This document shows positions 46,772 through 57,434 of a stretch of 64,000 bases of DNA, piece after piece. The stretch is from positions 1,178,001 to 1,242,000 of the forward strand of contig NW_024468253.1 of assembly GCF_002104995.1 (NCBI RefSeq). The letters run 5' to 3'. The DNA comes from Linderina pennispora. Its lineage: Eukaryota; Kickxellomycota; Kickxellomycetes; Kickxellales; Kickxellaceae. The notes under the pieces are model-generated. The model worked only from the letters and a program-made list of their open reading frames with translations, did not search any database and was not told the origin of the DNA. The first letter of the stretch is position 1. Each line of letters begins with the position of its first letter. Made by a program: the position numbers and the translations under genes.

Positions 46772-47695
46772 ATGGACAAGCTGGCCACTGTAGAGCAGGT
46801 CTCGAAGAACATCCTGCGCGTTCTGGCGCTGAACCCTGGCCCGTTCACGCTGCAGGGCACCAACACGTACATAGTCGGTAGCGGCCCGCGCCGGACCCTT
46901 ATTGATACTGGCGACGGCGCTGAGCCCGAGTACCTGGCTTTGTTGCGCAAGAGCCTCGGCAGTTGCCGCATTGACCAGATTTTACTGACGCACTGGCACC
47001 TGGACCACATTGGCGGACTATCAAAGATGCTCAGCGATACGTCGATTACGACGCCCGACTGCCGTGCGTTCAAGAACAGCCATTCCGGTGTCGACGGGCA
47101 GCAGAGGGTCGCCGAGGCACTGGCAGCGGCCGCCAAGAGTGGCCGACTGTTTGACATACGGGACTCGCAGGAATTCTGTCTGGACGGGGCGGTGATCAAG
47201 GCAGTGTTTACGCCAGGACACACTGAGGACCATATGGCGTTTACGGTCGACGAGGGCAGCGGGCCGATGCTGGTGACTGGGGACCTCATTCTGGGCCAGG
47301 GCACCACGATTGTGGATGATTTGGCACCGTACATGGACTCGCTGCAGCGAGTGTTGGGGATTCAGCCTGCAGCGCTGCTGCCTGGCCATGGCCCTGTTAT
47401 CCACAGCACAGGCGATGCAGTCAAGGTCATTGAGGGGTACATCAGCCACCGCAACATGCGTGAGCGCCAGATCCTAGCTGTGCTGGGCCGTGAAACCGCT
47501 GGGCGCCGCCGGGCGTGGAGTGTGGCAGACATAACCAGCGACATATACCCGGAAGTAACGGATCCAAGGGTCATCCTGGCCGCACAGCACAACGTCACAC
47601 TGCACTTGCAGAAGCTGCTGGCCCAGGGCAAAGTCGACAGGGCTGGTGGCAATGACGCTCTGTGGGTCCTGAGATCCGCTGCGGCCAATATCTGA
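46772..47695 (+). CDS. LACTB2-like metallo-beta-lactamase-fold hydrolase
   Basis: A 307-residue member of the LACTB2 group, whose animal member is a mitochondrial single-strand endoribonuclease. Metal-ligand motifs are complete: THWHLDHIGG (about 70), FTPGHTEDHMAF (about 150), LVTGDLILGQGTTIVDD (about 170) and LLPGHGPVI (about 205). The LACTB2-type N-terminus NPGPFTLQGTNTYIVGSG is present. A C-terminal winged-helix-like region runs to the end (residues 230-307). No clear mitochondrial presequence is seen. The frame is intact, between two heavily broken genes. The RNase activity is a family inference. Confidence 0.88.
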   Translation: MDKLATVEQVSKNILRVLALNPGPFTLQGTNTYIVGSGPRRTLIDTGDGAEPEYLALLRKSLGSCRIDQILLTHWHLDHIGGLSKMLSDTSITTPDCRAFKNSHSGVDGQQRVAEALAAAAKSGRLFDIRDSQEFCLDGAVIKAVFTPGHTEDHMAFTVDEGSGPMLVTGDLILGQGTTIVDDLAPYMDSLQRVLGIQPAALLPGHGPVIHSTGDAVKVIEGYISHRNMRERQILAVLGRETAGRRRAWSVADITSDIYPEVTDPRVILAAQHNVTLHLQKLLAQGKVDRAGGNDALWVLRSAAANI

Positions 47696-48020
47696 CTCCG
47701 CGAGCCGAGCCGGCTCCAGGTCCCTTCAATTTTCGGCTTGTGATTTCACCAAGTCGGCTCGCAGAACAAAAATTTTTTTTTTAGTTGGGTCTTTAAACAC
47801 AGATCGCACATGTAGCTCTCTTCCTCTTCGCCTCTAGCAGCAACCAATTTTATACATATCCTATTTCATCGCACTCGCAACTCTCTCTTGGCTCATTTGC
47901 CCCGTGTGTGAGAGCATAAATTCAGAGTCCAACCCCCTCTCCACTTACAAACACTGGGTTTAAAAGCCCGTTTTTCAAAGAACACTTCTCGGACTAACGG
48001 AAAGGAGACACTGAGCGAGG
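47696..48020. other. Promoter region of RPA190
   Basis: A 325-base spacer with a T-run at 47771-47782 and A/T-rich elements (CATAAATT, TTTAAAAG) that could serve as core promoter. No gene is supported. Confidence 0.45.
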
Positions 48021-51000
48021 ATGAATATCGCACAGCCCGTTAACTCAAAGATCACGGGCGTGTCGTTCACGTTCTACGAGCCCAGCGAGGTGCGGCGCAT
48101 GTCGGTGAAGCAGGTGGTCAACCCGATCCTGCTCGACTCGCTGGGCAACCCGACCAAGGGCGGCTTGTATGATCCGGCGATGGGTCCGTTCACAAAGCAC
48201 CACTTGTGCGGCACCTGCTCGCTCGACTACTTCAACTGTCCGGGCCATTTTGGTCACATCGAGCTGCCGGCGCCAGTTGTCAACCCGATGATGTTTGATA
48301 CCCTGTATCGGTTCCTGCAGGGGTGCTGCCCGTACTGCCACAAGTTCACCTTTAATCGCGTCACGGTAAGTTTGCCATGCACATGCGTGTTATCCAGATG
48401 TTTTTGCGGGTGACTAACGGCAGAGTGGTTTGTAGGCTGCACGCTATACGGCAAAGCTTCGGCTCCTTGAGTTTGGCTTGATCCAGGAGGCAAGTGATCT
48501 CGATGATCTGCTGCCCCAGTCGGGCAAGTCCTCGGCTGCCGACGACGATGACGAGGAGATGGATGTCGACGACGAGGAGGACGGCTCCTCAAAACACAAG
48601 AAGGGCGGCGAGACGTCTGAACAGTACATCAAGCGCATCAATGACTACGTCGAGGAAAAGATGGCCAGCTGCGAGCGGTCCACGTACAAGGTCACCATGG
48701 TCAACCAGGCCCGGCGCGCGGTGATCCGCGAACTGATCGGTCGTAGCCGTGGCCAGACGTGCCAGAACTGCCGTGGACCCCAGCCCAAGCTGCGTCGCGA
48801 CGGCTACCTGAAGGTGTTCCGCGAGGAGCTGACCCGTAAGCAGAAGGCTGCCCAGCAGTCCAAGGGCATGACGTACCGCGACGTGTTGAATCTTGATGTG
48901 GCAGCCCTGACCAAGGAGGCACAGAAGCTGGCTATCGGCAAGAGCCAACAGAATGGCTCTGGCTCTGCAATGGAGGTCGACGACAGGGAGTCTGATGGAG
49001 AAAACGACGAGAGCGACTCCACTGATGTCGAGGACACCTATGACTCGGTTGACGCCCATCCGACAAAGTCCGCCAACCAGCAGCAGAAGGGATCGGTGTT
49101 TATGACTCCGATCCACCTGCGCAACCACCTGCGGCTGCTGTTTGGCAACGAGTACGATATCGTCCAGCTGCTGTTCCAGCAGCGCGATGCGCGTGCCGCC
49201 AGCGGCCTGGACGCGATCGGCGACTTCAAGTCCAACTACACGCTGACGCTGCCTGCTGACAAGCGTTCGCCGATGCAGCTCGCCGACATGTTCTTCATCG
49301 AGGCACTGCCGGTGTCGCCGACCAAGTTCCGCCCGGCTGCGATCATGGCCGATGACATCATGGAGAACCCGCAGAATGTGTACCTGGGCAGCGTGCTCAA
49401 GACGTGTGTGTACCTGCGCGACCTTGTCAGCGGCGAGGCTGGCAGCTCCGAGCACCATCTGGCAAAGGCCGCTGAAGGTGGTCTGAGCTTTGAGCGTGTG
49501 GTTAACTCGTGGGTCCAGCTGCAGCAGTCTGTCAACAACGTCATGGACAGCTCCAAGAACCCGACGCTGGGCAAGAACGGCAAGGCGCCTGATCCCTGGA
49601 ATCCGCCAGGTGCTCGAGAAGAAAGAGGGTCTTTTCCGCCAGAATATGATGGGGCAAGCGTGTCAACTATGCTGCCCGCTCGGTCATTTCGCCCGACCCC
49701 AACCTGGAGTCCGATGAGGTTCGGCGTTCCGCCTGTGTTTGCCCAGAAACTCACGTTCCCCGAGCCTGTCACTGCGCACAACGTCAAGGAGATGCGCCAG
49801 CTGGTCATCAATGGTCCCGAAAAGTGGCCTGGAGCCGTTTCGGTCCAGCACGAGGATGGATCGATCGTCTACCTGGACCGCCTGAGCCACGAGTCGCGTG
49901 TCGCGCTGGCCAACCAGCTGCTGACGCCGCAGGACGCGTCGTCTAAGACTGCTGGCATCGGCAACGTGTTCACCACCCGTGCCACCGGGGTCAACAAGAA
50001 GGTCTACCGCCATCTGCGCAACGGCGATATGGTTGTTATGAACCGTCAGCCCACGCTGCACCGTGCCTCGATGGCTGGTATGCGCGCTCATGTGCTGCCC
50101 GGCGAGCGCACGCTGCGGTTCCATTACATGAACTGCAACCAGTTCAACTCTGACTTTGACGGAGACGAGATGAACATGCACTTCCCGCAGTCCGAAGCTG
50201 CTCGCGCCGAGCTGCGTGGCATCATGGGTGCCGACCTGACGTATCTCAACCCGACCGATGGCGGGCCGCTGCGTGGTCTTATCCAGGATTCGGTCGATGG
50301 CGGTGTCATTATGACCAAGCGCGACACGATGATGACCCGCAGCGAGTACCAGGAGCTTGTGTACTGGGCGCTGCGCCCTGAGAACCAGCCCCAGCTCCCT
50401 GATGGCAAGGTCCAGCTGTTGCCGCCTGCGATCTTCAAGCCCAAGCCCATGTGGACCGGTAAGCAGGTTATCTCGACTCTGCTGCTCAACCTGACCTGGG
50501 GGTACGCGCCACTGAACATTGTGTCCAAGGACAAGGTTGGCAAGAAGTTCTGGGGCCGGACTGCTGAGGAGGAGGAGCGAGTCCTGGTTCTTGACAGCGA
50601 ACTGCTGGTCGGTATTCTTGACAAGTCGCAGTTTCGGTGCTTCGTCATACGGCCTCGTGCACACGATCTACGAGCTGTACACGCCTACGCATGCTGGCCG
50701 TTTCCTGTCAGCCCTCAGCCGTCTGTTTGTGCGCTACCTACAGGAGATTGGTTTCAGCTGCCGTATGCAGGACCTGCTGCTGGACAAGGAGGGCGACAAG
50801 GCTCGTAAGGAGATCCTGAAGCACCAGACCACCAACGGCTATCGAGACAACGCTCAAGTTTGTCGGTCTTGAAGACTACTCGGCTGCGCAGCTCGACAAG
50901 GATCGGAATGTGCAGCACGAGTTCCACAACCGCATGGAAGGAGGTGCTTCGCAGCCAAGTCAAGCTGGCTCAGCTCGATGGCAACATCCAAGGCAGCATG

Positions 51001-53536
51001 AACAGCATCACCAGCGAGGTGGTCGCCAAGTGCTTGCCCAACTACCTGCAGCTGCCGTTCCCGCACAACAACATGCTTGTGATGACTGTGTCTGGTGCCA
51101 AGGGCTCCAATGTCAACCTGTCGCAGATTGCTTGCTGCCTGGGACAGCAGTCACTCGAGGGCCGCCGTGTGCCGCTGATGGTCAGTGGCAAGAGTTTGCC
51201 CTCGTTTGCCCCCTTTGACAGCACTGGTCGTGCTGGTGGCTATGTCTCCAGCCGATTCCTGACCGGCCTGACGCCGCAGGAGTTCTACTTCCATTGCATG
51301 GCTGGCCGTGAGGGTCTCATTGACACTGCCGTCAAGACCTCGCGCTCCGGCTATCTGCAGCGCTGTCTTATCAAGCATCTTGAGGGCATCAGGGTCCACT
51401 ACGACTACACGGTGCGCGATGCCGATGGCTCTGTGATCCAGTTCCAGTACGGCGAGGATGCGCTTGATGTGCTCAAGTGCCAGCACCTGACAAAGTTCGA
51501 CTTTGCCGCAGCCAACTACCGTGCCCTGCGCGACAAGTTCAACCCGGGCAGCGCCGCTGCCGTGCTCGATGACTCGCAGGCTCGCAAGTATGCCAAGAAG
51601 CTCCTCGGTAAGGTTGGTGACGGCACGCCGCGCGATATCGAAGGTGAGCCAATCTGCTCGCGCTTCAACCCGAGCCGGTACCTCGGTGCTGTCTCTGAGC
51701 GGTTCTACATTGAGCTCGAGAAGTACCTCGAGTCCAACCCCAGCGGACTGCTGTACGAGAAGAAGGGCAAGAAGAAGCATTCCAAGGCTGGCGATGCCAA
51801 CAATAGCAAGGAGTCGAACAAGATGCTTGCCTCGGTTATGGACAACAACGCGCTGCTGTCGACAGGTGAACCCAGACTGCTCGCCGCGCAACTTCCGCAT
51901 GCTGCAGTACCTCAACTACCTTCACTCGCTCATCGATCCGGGAGAGAGCGTCGGTCTGATTGCCGCCCAGGGTATTGGAGAGCCCTCGACCCAGATGACA
52001 CTCAACACGTTCCATCTTGCTGGTTTCGGCGCCAAGAACGTCACCCTCGGCATTCCGCGCTTGCGTGAAATCGTCATGGTTGCCACCGACCGTCCGTCGG
52101 CGCCGAACATGAAGATCCATATGGCTGACGGTGTTACCAAGGAGCAGGCCAAGGTCATTGCTGGTGCGCTCTCCAAGCTCACCTTGAGCGATGTCATTGA
52201 CTACGTCGAGGTCAAGGAGCGCCTTTCGGCCAAGAAGGAGTCGCACGACCACCGCCGCTACCGCCAGTACACGATCCGCCTGCAAATGTTCCCGTCGAAC
52301 GAGTACGAGGAGGAGCACGATGTGTCTCGTGGCGATATCGAGCACGCACTCGAGTTCCACTTTGCCAACAAGCTCGAGGCCCTGATTGCCAAGGATCTCA
52401 AGCGCACGTACCGCACTGCTCTGTCCGACGAGGTCATCGACAAGAGCGATGACCTTGATGCTCCATCGCGCAAGACCAAGGCTGCCGACGAGGAGGAGGC
52501 AGAGGAAGACAACGACGCAGTCGACGAATCCGATATTGAATCGGACGAGGACGACGAGGCCGGAGATGGTGATGCGGACGATGCTCGTGCTGCTGCGCGT
52601 CGTTCGGAGCAAAAGTCGTACGACGGCCCCGATGATGAGGACAAGAAGATGCTCGAGGACATGGACGCTGAGCTCGATGAGCTCGATTCCGATGCCAAGC
52701 GCAAGACCTCCTCGTCCAAGAATGATGCCTCCGATTCAGAGTCCGAGTCCGAGTCTGAGGATGACGAAGAGGAGATCCAGCGCGTCATGGCCATGTCCCT
52801 TGCCAAGCGCCGCAAGCGCATGGTTAAGCGCTACCCGCATGTTGTCGGCTACAACTTTGTCGACGAAGGCACAGAGACGTACGCTGAGATCGAGATGCAG
52901 TTCCCTGCCACCACGCCAAAGTTCCTCATGCTCAGCCTGACCGAGGACGCCGTGCGTGCTACAGTTGTGCGTGAGATCACTGGCATCTCCGAATGCTACA
53001 TCGACGGGCCCGAGTCGGAGAGGGACACGACGCTCAGAATTGGATCCAGTGGCTCCAACATCCGCGGCATCTGGGAGGCCTCGCTGCTGCCACTGGACGA
53101 GATCGCTGCGACTGACAAGCCCACGGGCATTGACGAGTGGATCAACCTCAAGCACCTGTACACCAACGACATTGCCGCCATTCTCCGCACCTACGGTGTC
53201 GAGGCTGCCAGATCCTCGATCATGCGCGAGATTGCTCAGGTGTTTGGCACCTACGATATCACAGTCGACAAGCGGCATCTTAGCCTTGTTGCTGACTACA
53301 TGACCTTTGAGGGCGGTTTCAAGCCATTCAACCGTATCGGCCTTTCGTCGAGCCCGAGTCCGTTCGCCAAGATGAGCTTCGAGTCGACGTGCACCTTCCT
53401 GCAGGAAGCGACCGTGTTTGGCGACTTTGACCAGCTGACAAACCCGTCGGCTCGCATTGTCATGGGCCAGCCCGTCGCTTCTGGAACCGGCTCCTTCGAT
53501 GTTATGCTCGATCTTGTGCCGCCCACCAGGGCTTGA
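48021..53536 (+). CDS. RPA190: RNA polymerase I largest subunit
   Basis: Catalytic subunit of RNA polymerase I, which makes the large rRNA precursor. Exon 1 is 48021-48365. The intron (48366-48435, 70 nt) has GTAAGT, a GACTAAC branch point and TAG. Exon 2 then runs to 53536. Hallmarks are the zinc motif CGTCSLDYFNCPGHFGH, a second CPYCHK, MMGKRVNYAARSVISPDPN, the metal-A loop NSDFDGDEMNMHFPQ (about 50147), GASSYGLVHTIYELY, and the trigger/bridge region ESVGLIAAQGIGEPSTQMTL (about 51945). A strongly acidic insertion lies at about 52460-52780. Net +1 shifts occur at 49600, 49653, 49720, 50633, about 50850, two at about 50890-50940, and about 51865. The first three cancel each other. Each sits at a doubled base. 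Confidence 0.95.
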
Positions 53537-53890
53537 TTTCGCATGTCTATGCGAATCTGTCAACTATCTTTTATCTTTTAACTTTTCAGTTTCACTTCAC
53601 AAAAAAAGCTACACTATGTCATCACCCAACTAAATCAACGTACGCCGTAAATCCACATAATCAGCCATTAATTTATCTCACATCGCCACGCATACCGTGC
53701 TTACGAATGCATTATGCGGTGTTGTTTTATGTGCCATTGGCACTATTAGAAATACTCACGACTCGATGCAACCTGAGAGCCGCAGCATACGGTGTTTCCA
53801 TGCCAACCTGTGGATATAAAAACCCGCAGTGCTCTTTGCTGGTTTACCTTCAGCTCACTCCACACAGCTTCTTTTCCGCCGCCAGAATAT
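53537..53890. other. Intergenic, promoter of AKR copy 1
   Basis: AT-rich 354-base spacer after RPA190. It contains the TATA box of the first reductase and no supported gene. Confidence 0.5.
53815..53822 (+). promoter_or_regulatory. TATA box of aldo-keto reductase copy 1
   Basis: TATAAAAA 76 bases before the ATG at 53891. The position supports this ATG over the in-frame upstream codons. Confidence 0.6.
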
Positions 53891-55070
53891 ATGTCTTCAT
53901 CCACCCAGCCTACCAAGGACACCGTCGATTCTACATCAACAGACCAGGTGCTGATGTCGCTTGATGAGTATCTACAGTTTGGCCGCTCAGGCATTCGTGT
54001 CTCGCCGGTAGCTCTTGGAGCTATGACATTTGGTTCCAACTCTGGATTTGGAGTTGATTTCGAAGAGTCACGCAAGGTGTTTGACCATTACTACGAGCAA
54101 GGCGGCAACTTTGTCGATACCGCGAACGTCTACAGCAACGGCGACTCGGAGCGCTACTTGGGTGACTTGATTTCTGACAAGCGCAGCGACATTGTGTTGG
54201 CATCCAAGTACACAGCCAATCCCAAGGTCGGCGCAAAGTTTGCTGGTCTGGAACCTGGTCGTATAAACCCAAATGGCGGTGGTAACGGTCGCCGCAGCCT
54301 GGCAGAGTCTATCGATGCTAGCCTGAAGCGCCTGCGTACAGGGTTCGCTGGACATTATGTATATACACATGTATGACTGGTCCACAGCCTATCGAGGAGA
54401 CCCTGAGAGCACTTGATGATACTGTCAGGTCAGGCAAGGTACATTACCTTGCTGTCTCCGACACACCGGCATGGGTGTTTTCGAAGGCAAATGCCATCGC
54501 CGAACTGCGCGGCTGGACACAGTTTGTTGGATTGCAGACCAAGTACAGTCTGCTGGAGCGCTCCTATGAGCACGACCTGCTGCCAGCCACTCTAGATAAT
54601 GGCATGGCGACAGTGCCGTGGGGTATTCTTGATTCAGGCTTCCTTGACAGGCAAGTATGAGCGCTCGACTGCCAAAGGACCTGCAGGCGACAAGCCTGCG
54701 CACGGCGATTGTCAAGAAACAGACTGAGGACGACAAGAACTGGGAGATCCTAGGACGAAGTCAAGGCGATTGCTCAAGAGATCGGGCGCACGCCAGCACA
54801 GGTCGCAATGAACTGGACTCTGCAGCGTCCAGGGAATTACATCGATTCCTGGCTGGTGCAAGAACCGTTGACCAGCTCCAAGGCAATCTGCAGGCTCTCG
54901 AGTTCACGCTTACTCCCGAGCAGATCGCACGCCTTGACGCTGTCAGTAAGCCTGATCCAAAGTCTGTGCCAGTCTCTACTAGATTTGTGCAGAACGGCGG
55001 CTGGGACCAGTTCATGTTGTCCGGCAAGTCGAAGCCTGCACCTCAGTTCCAATTCACTATTGGGCTGTAA
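53891..55070 (+). CDS. Aldo-keto reductase, tandem copy 1 (seven extra bases)
   Basis: NAD(P)H-dependent oxidoreductase of the aldo-keto reductase superfamily. It begins MSSSTQPTKDTVDSTSTDQV, and the tetrad Asp and Tyr are in FVDTANVYSNGDSE and Lys in VLASKY. The frame fails just before the tetrad His, and the rest is spread over the other two frames. Aligned with copy 2 it has one extra base at 54344-54345, 54388-54389, 54642-54643, 54674-54676, 54753-54754, 54832-54834 and 54848-54849, always within a run. Removing them restores a protein collinear with copy 2, differing for example in NPKVGAKFAGLEPGR and the tail. Whether it is a real pseudogene or assembly damage cannot be settled by eye; the pattern favours damage. 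Confidence 0.8.
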
Positions 55071-55379
55071 GCCAAGTACTGTATCTATCCATTGGGGTTT
55101 TTCTTAGCACTTTAGCGGTTGAGAGATTGCAATTGCAGCAGCAATCCACGGTCAGAATATCCTCACTCTACTCCTGCCATGCGCACTTTGCATCCAGTCA
55201 ATAAACGGTGCATATCGTATGCAGCTCACATGCAGCCATAGCAGCTTCCAGCAGGACAATGCGGATCGCACAGAGACACTATACACTGCCAGGACAGACC
55301 AGCAAGCTCGAGCGTTTCATCCACTTTCATCCTGACCACAGCTGCTGCAGCGGTTTGTCTCCAATCACAACTAGCTACA
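55071..55379. other. Spacer between the tandem reductases
   Basis: 309 bases with no gene. Unlike copy 1, no convincing TATA box is seen near the start of copy 2, so the duplicated unit may not include the promoter. Confidence 0.45.
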
Positions 55380-56552
55380 ATGCCTTTTAACAGCCACTTG
55401 ACTAAAGATGCGGTCGATTCTACGTCAACAGACCAGGTGCTGACGTCGCTTGATGAGTACCTGCAGTTTGGTCACTCTGGCCTACGTGTGTCCCCTGTCG
55501 CTCTTGGGACCATGACATTTGGTGCCAACACTGGATTTGGAGCTGATTTCGAAGAGTCACGCAAGGTGTTTGACCATTACTACGAGCAAGGCGGCAACTT
55601 TGTCGATACCGCGAACATCTACAGCAACGGCGACTCAGAGCGCTTCCTGGGCGACTTGATTTCTGACAAGCGCAGCGACATTGTGTTGGCATCCAAATAC
55701 TCGCTCAGCAGGAAGATAGGTGAGAGCATGGTTGGACAGATACCCAGTCGCCCAAACCCGAACTCTGGAGGCAGTGGTCGGCGCTCCCTCGCCGAATCCA
55801 TCGACGCTAGCCTGAAGCGCTTGCGTACAGGAGCGCTAGATATCCTCTATATGCATGTATTTGACTGGTCCACACCTATTGAGGAAACCATGAGGGCACT
55901 TGACGACGTTGTTAGGTCAGGAAAGGCACACTACGTTGCAATCTCTGGCTCACCATCTTGGGTTGTTGCAAGGGCAAATACAATTGCCGAACTGCGCGGC
56001 TGGACGCAATTTGTTGGACTGCAGACCAAGTACAGTCTGCTGGAGCGCTCCTACGAGTACGACCTCTTGCCCATTGCTGCAGAATTTGGCATGGCGACAG
56101 TGCCGTGGGGTATTCTTGATTCAGGCTTCTTGACAGGCAAGTATGAGCGCTCAACTGCCAAGGACCTGCAGGTGACAAGCCTGCGCACGGCGATTGTCAA
56201 GAAACAGACTGAGGACGACAAGAACTGGGAGATCCTGGACGAAGTCAAGGCGATTGCTCAAGAGATCGGGCGCACGCCAGCACAGGTCGCAACGAACTGG
56301 ACTCTGCAGCGTCCAGGAATTACATCGATTCTAGCTGGTGCAAGAACCGTTGACCAGCTCCAAGGCAATTTGCAGGCTCTCGAGTTCACGCTTACTCCCG
56401 AGCAGATCGCACGCCTCGACACTGTCAGTAAGCCCGATTCCAGGTGCATACCTTTCACAGCCAGAGAGTTTATGAACGGTGGCTGGGAGCAAACCTTTCA
56501 GGCTGGCAAGTCGAAGCCCGCTCCGCGTTTTCAGTTTACGCTCGGATGCTGA
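55380..56552 (+). CDS. Aldo-keto reductase, tandem copy 2, intact
   Basis: A 390-residue aldo-keto reductase. The catalytic tetrad is visible: Asp and Tyr in FVDTANIYSNGDSE (about 75-90), Lys in IVLASKY (about 107) and His in DILYMHVFDWS (about 160). The cofactor-binding end has TSILAGARTVDQLQGNL (about 318-334), and FVGLQTKYSLLERSYE is the usual strand-7 segment. It matches copy 1 throughout, with strongest identity over the N-terminal third and the last third. The physiological substrate is unknown; relatives reduce aldehydes or ketones or act as channel beta-like proteins. The start ATG 55380 follows AGCTACA. Confidence 0.88.
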   Translation: MPFNSHLTKDAVDSTSTDQVLTSLDEYLQFGHSGLRVSPVALGTMTFGANTGFGADFEESRKVFDHYYEQGGNFVDTANIYSNGDSERFLGDLISDKRSDIVLASKYSLSRKIGESMVGQIPSRPNPNSGGSGRRSLAESIDASLKRLRTGALDILYMHVFDWSTPIEETMRALDDVVRSGKAHYVAISGSPSWVVARANTIAELRGWTQFVGLQTKYSLLERSYEYDLLPIAAEFGMATVPWGILDSGFLTGKYERSTAKDLQVTSLRTAIVKKQTEDDKNWEILDEVKAIAQEIGRTPAQVATNWTLQRPGITSILAGARTVDQLQGNLQALEFTLTPEQIARLDTVSKPDSRCIPFTAREFMNGGWEQTFQAGKSKPAPRFQFTLGC

Positions 56553-56724
56553 GGAAGCTCAGGGCTGTTCCTGAGTGGAGCGGACCATTTCCATAACTCG
56601 GTTCGGATCGGTGATCTCCTGCGCGCCCAGTCGAATTTCTAGTCGCATCAGCCACAGAATTGTGTCCTTTATCTTTTCCGGTCCTGCTTGTATCCGAATT
56701 TCTTACCTTTCTGTTTTGAGCGAA

Positions 56725-57372
56725 ATGAATTCGCAGCGGGCTATCAGCAAATGCGCCATGCGGGCATCGCAGTACAGCACCCGGTACTACAGCGCACCAG
56801 CGGCCAGTGGCAAGTGGCAGCCGGTCAGCGTATACAAGGGCAGCCTTGGCAAAGCGGCGCGAGTGATGAAGGTGGCCTCTGTCGCCTCTCTGGTGGGTGC
56901 GTCCGCAGCCATCCCGTTCTTTTTCGGCGGTGACAGCGATGTCCCGCAAACTGCGCGTACGATCCTGGCCGTAACGACAATGGGCATGACCGGGTCGTCG
57001 ACAGCCATCGTCACGTGGGCACTGAAGCCATATATCGTGAACATGAGCATCCTGCAGAGCGGCGAGGCAGAGGTTGGTCCTGACACGCCGCTGCTGGTCG
57101 AGACAATGACGTTCTTGGGCCAGCCGCTGACACGTCTGGTGTTCCCGCACCAGCTGGCACCAGCTACGCTACCGCTGACGTCGTGGGTATCGCGCGAGCC
57201 AACCGAGGCTGGGAGGCAGGTTGCGCAGGAGATCCTGGCGGAAATCAACCAGGGTCGGACGAAAGATGTGGTTCATTTGGCCAAGGCCGGCGATGCTTTC
57301 TATGCGCACACGCAGGGGCCGATTTCGCAGAAGATGCGGGAGATTGTTGCTGCCTCGCCGTGCCAGGAGTAG
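56725..57372 (+). CDS. TMEM70-like mitochondrial inner-membrane protein
   Basis: A 215-residue protein resembling TMEM70/TMEM186-type assembly factors, which help build the ATP synthase c-ring and complex I in animals. The N-terminus MNSQRAISKCAMRASQYSTR is Arg/Ser-rich like a mitochondrial presequence. Two hydrophobic segments follow, VASVASLVGASAAIPFFF and ILAVTTMGMTGSSTAIVTWA, separated by a short polar loop, then LKPYIVNM as in the family. A soluble C-terminal part contains LVETMTFLGQPLTRLVF. The frame is intact. An in-frame extension upstream to 56575 has no family features. The function is inferred. Confidence 0.65.
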   Translation: MNSQRAISKCAMRASQYSTRYYSAPAASGKWQPVSVYKGSLGKAARVMKVASVASLVGASAAIPFFFGGDSDVPQTARTILAVTTMGMTGSSTAIVTWALKPYIVNMSILQSGEAEVGPDTPLLVETMTFLGQPLTRLVFPHQLAPATLPLTSWVSREPTEAGRQVAQEILAEINQGRTKDVVHLAKAGDAFYAHTQGPISQKMREIVAASPCQE

Positions 57373-57434
57373 CATGTCATGCATAGTGCGTTAATACATG
57401 TTTGAAAATACAATGGCTTTGTTACATGCCTAGG

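Noticed and set aside
53891-55070. AKR copy 1 as a pseudogene
   Set aside because: Only insertions, all at runs and identical in type to those in essential genes, so technical damage is the simpler reading.
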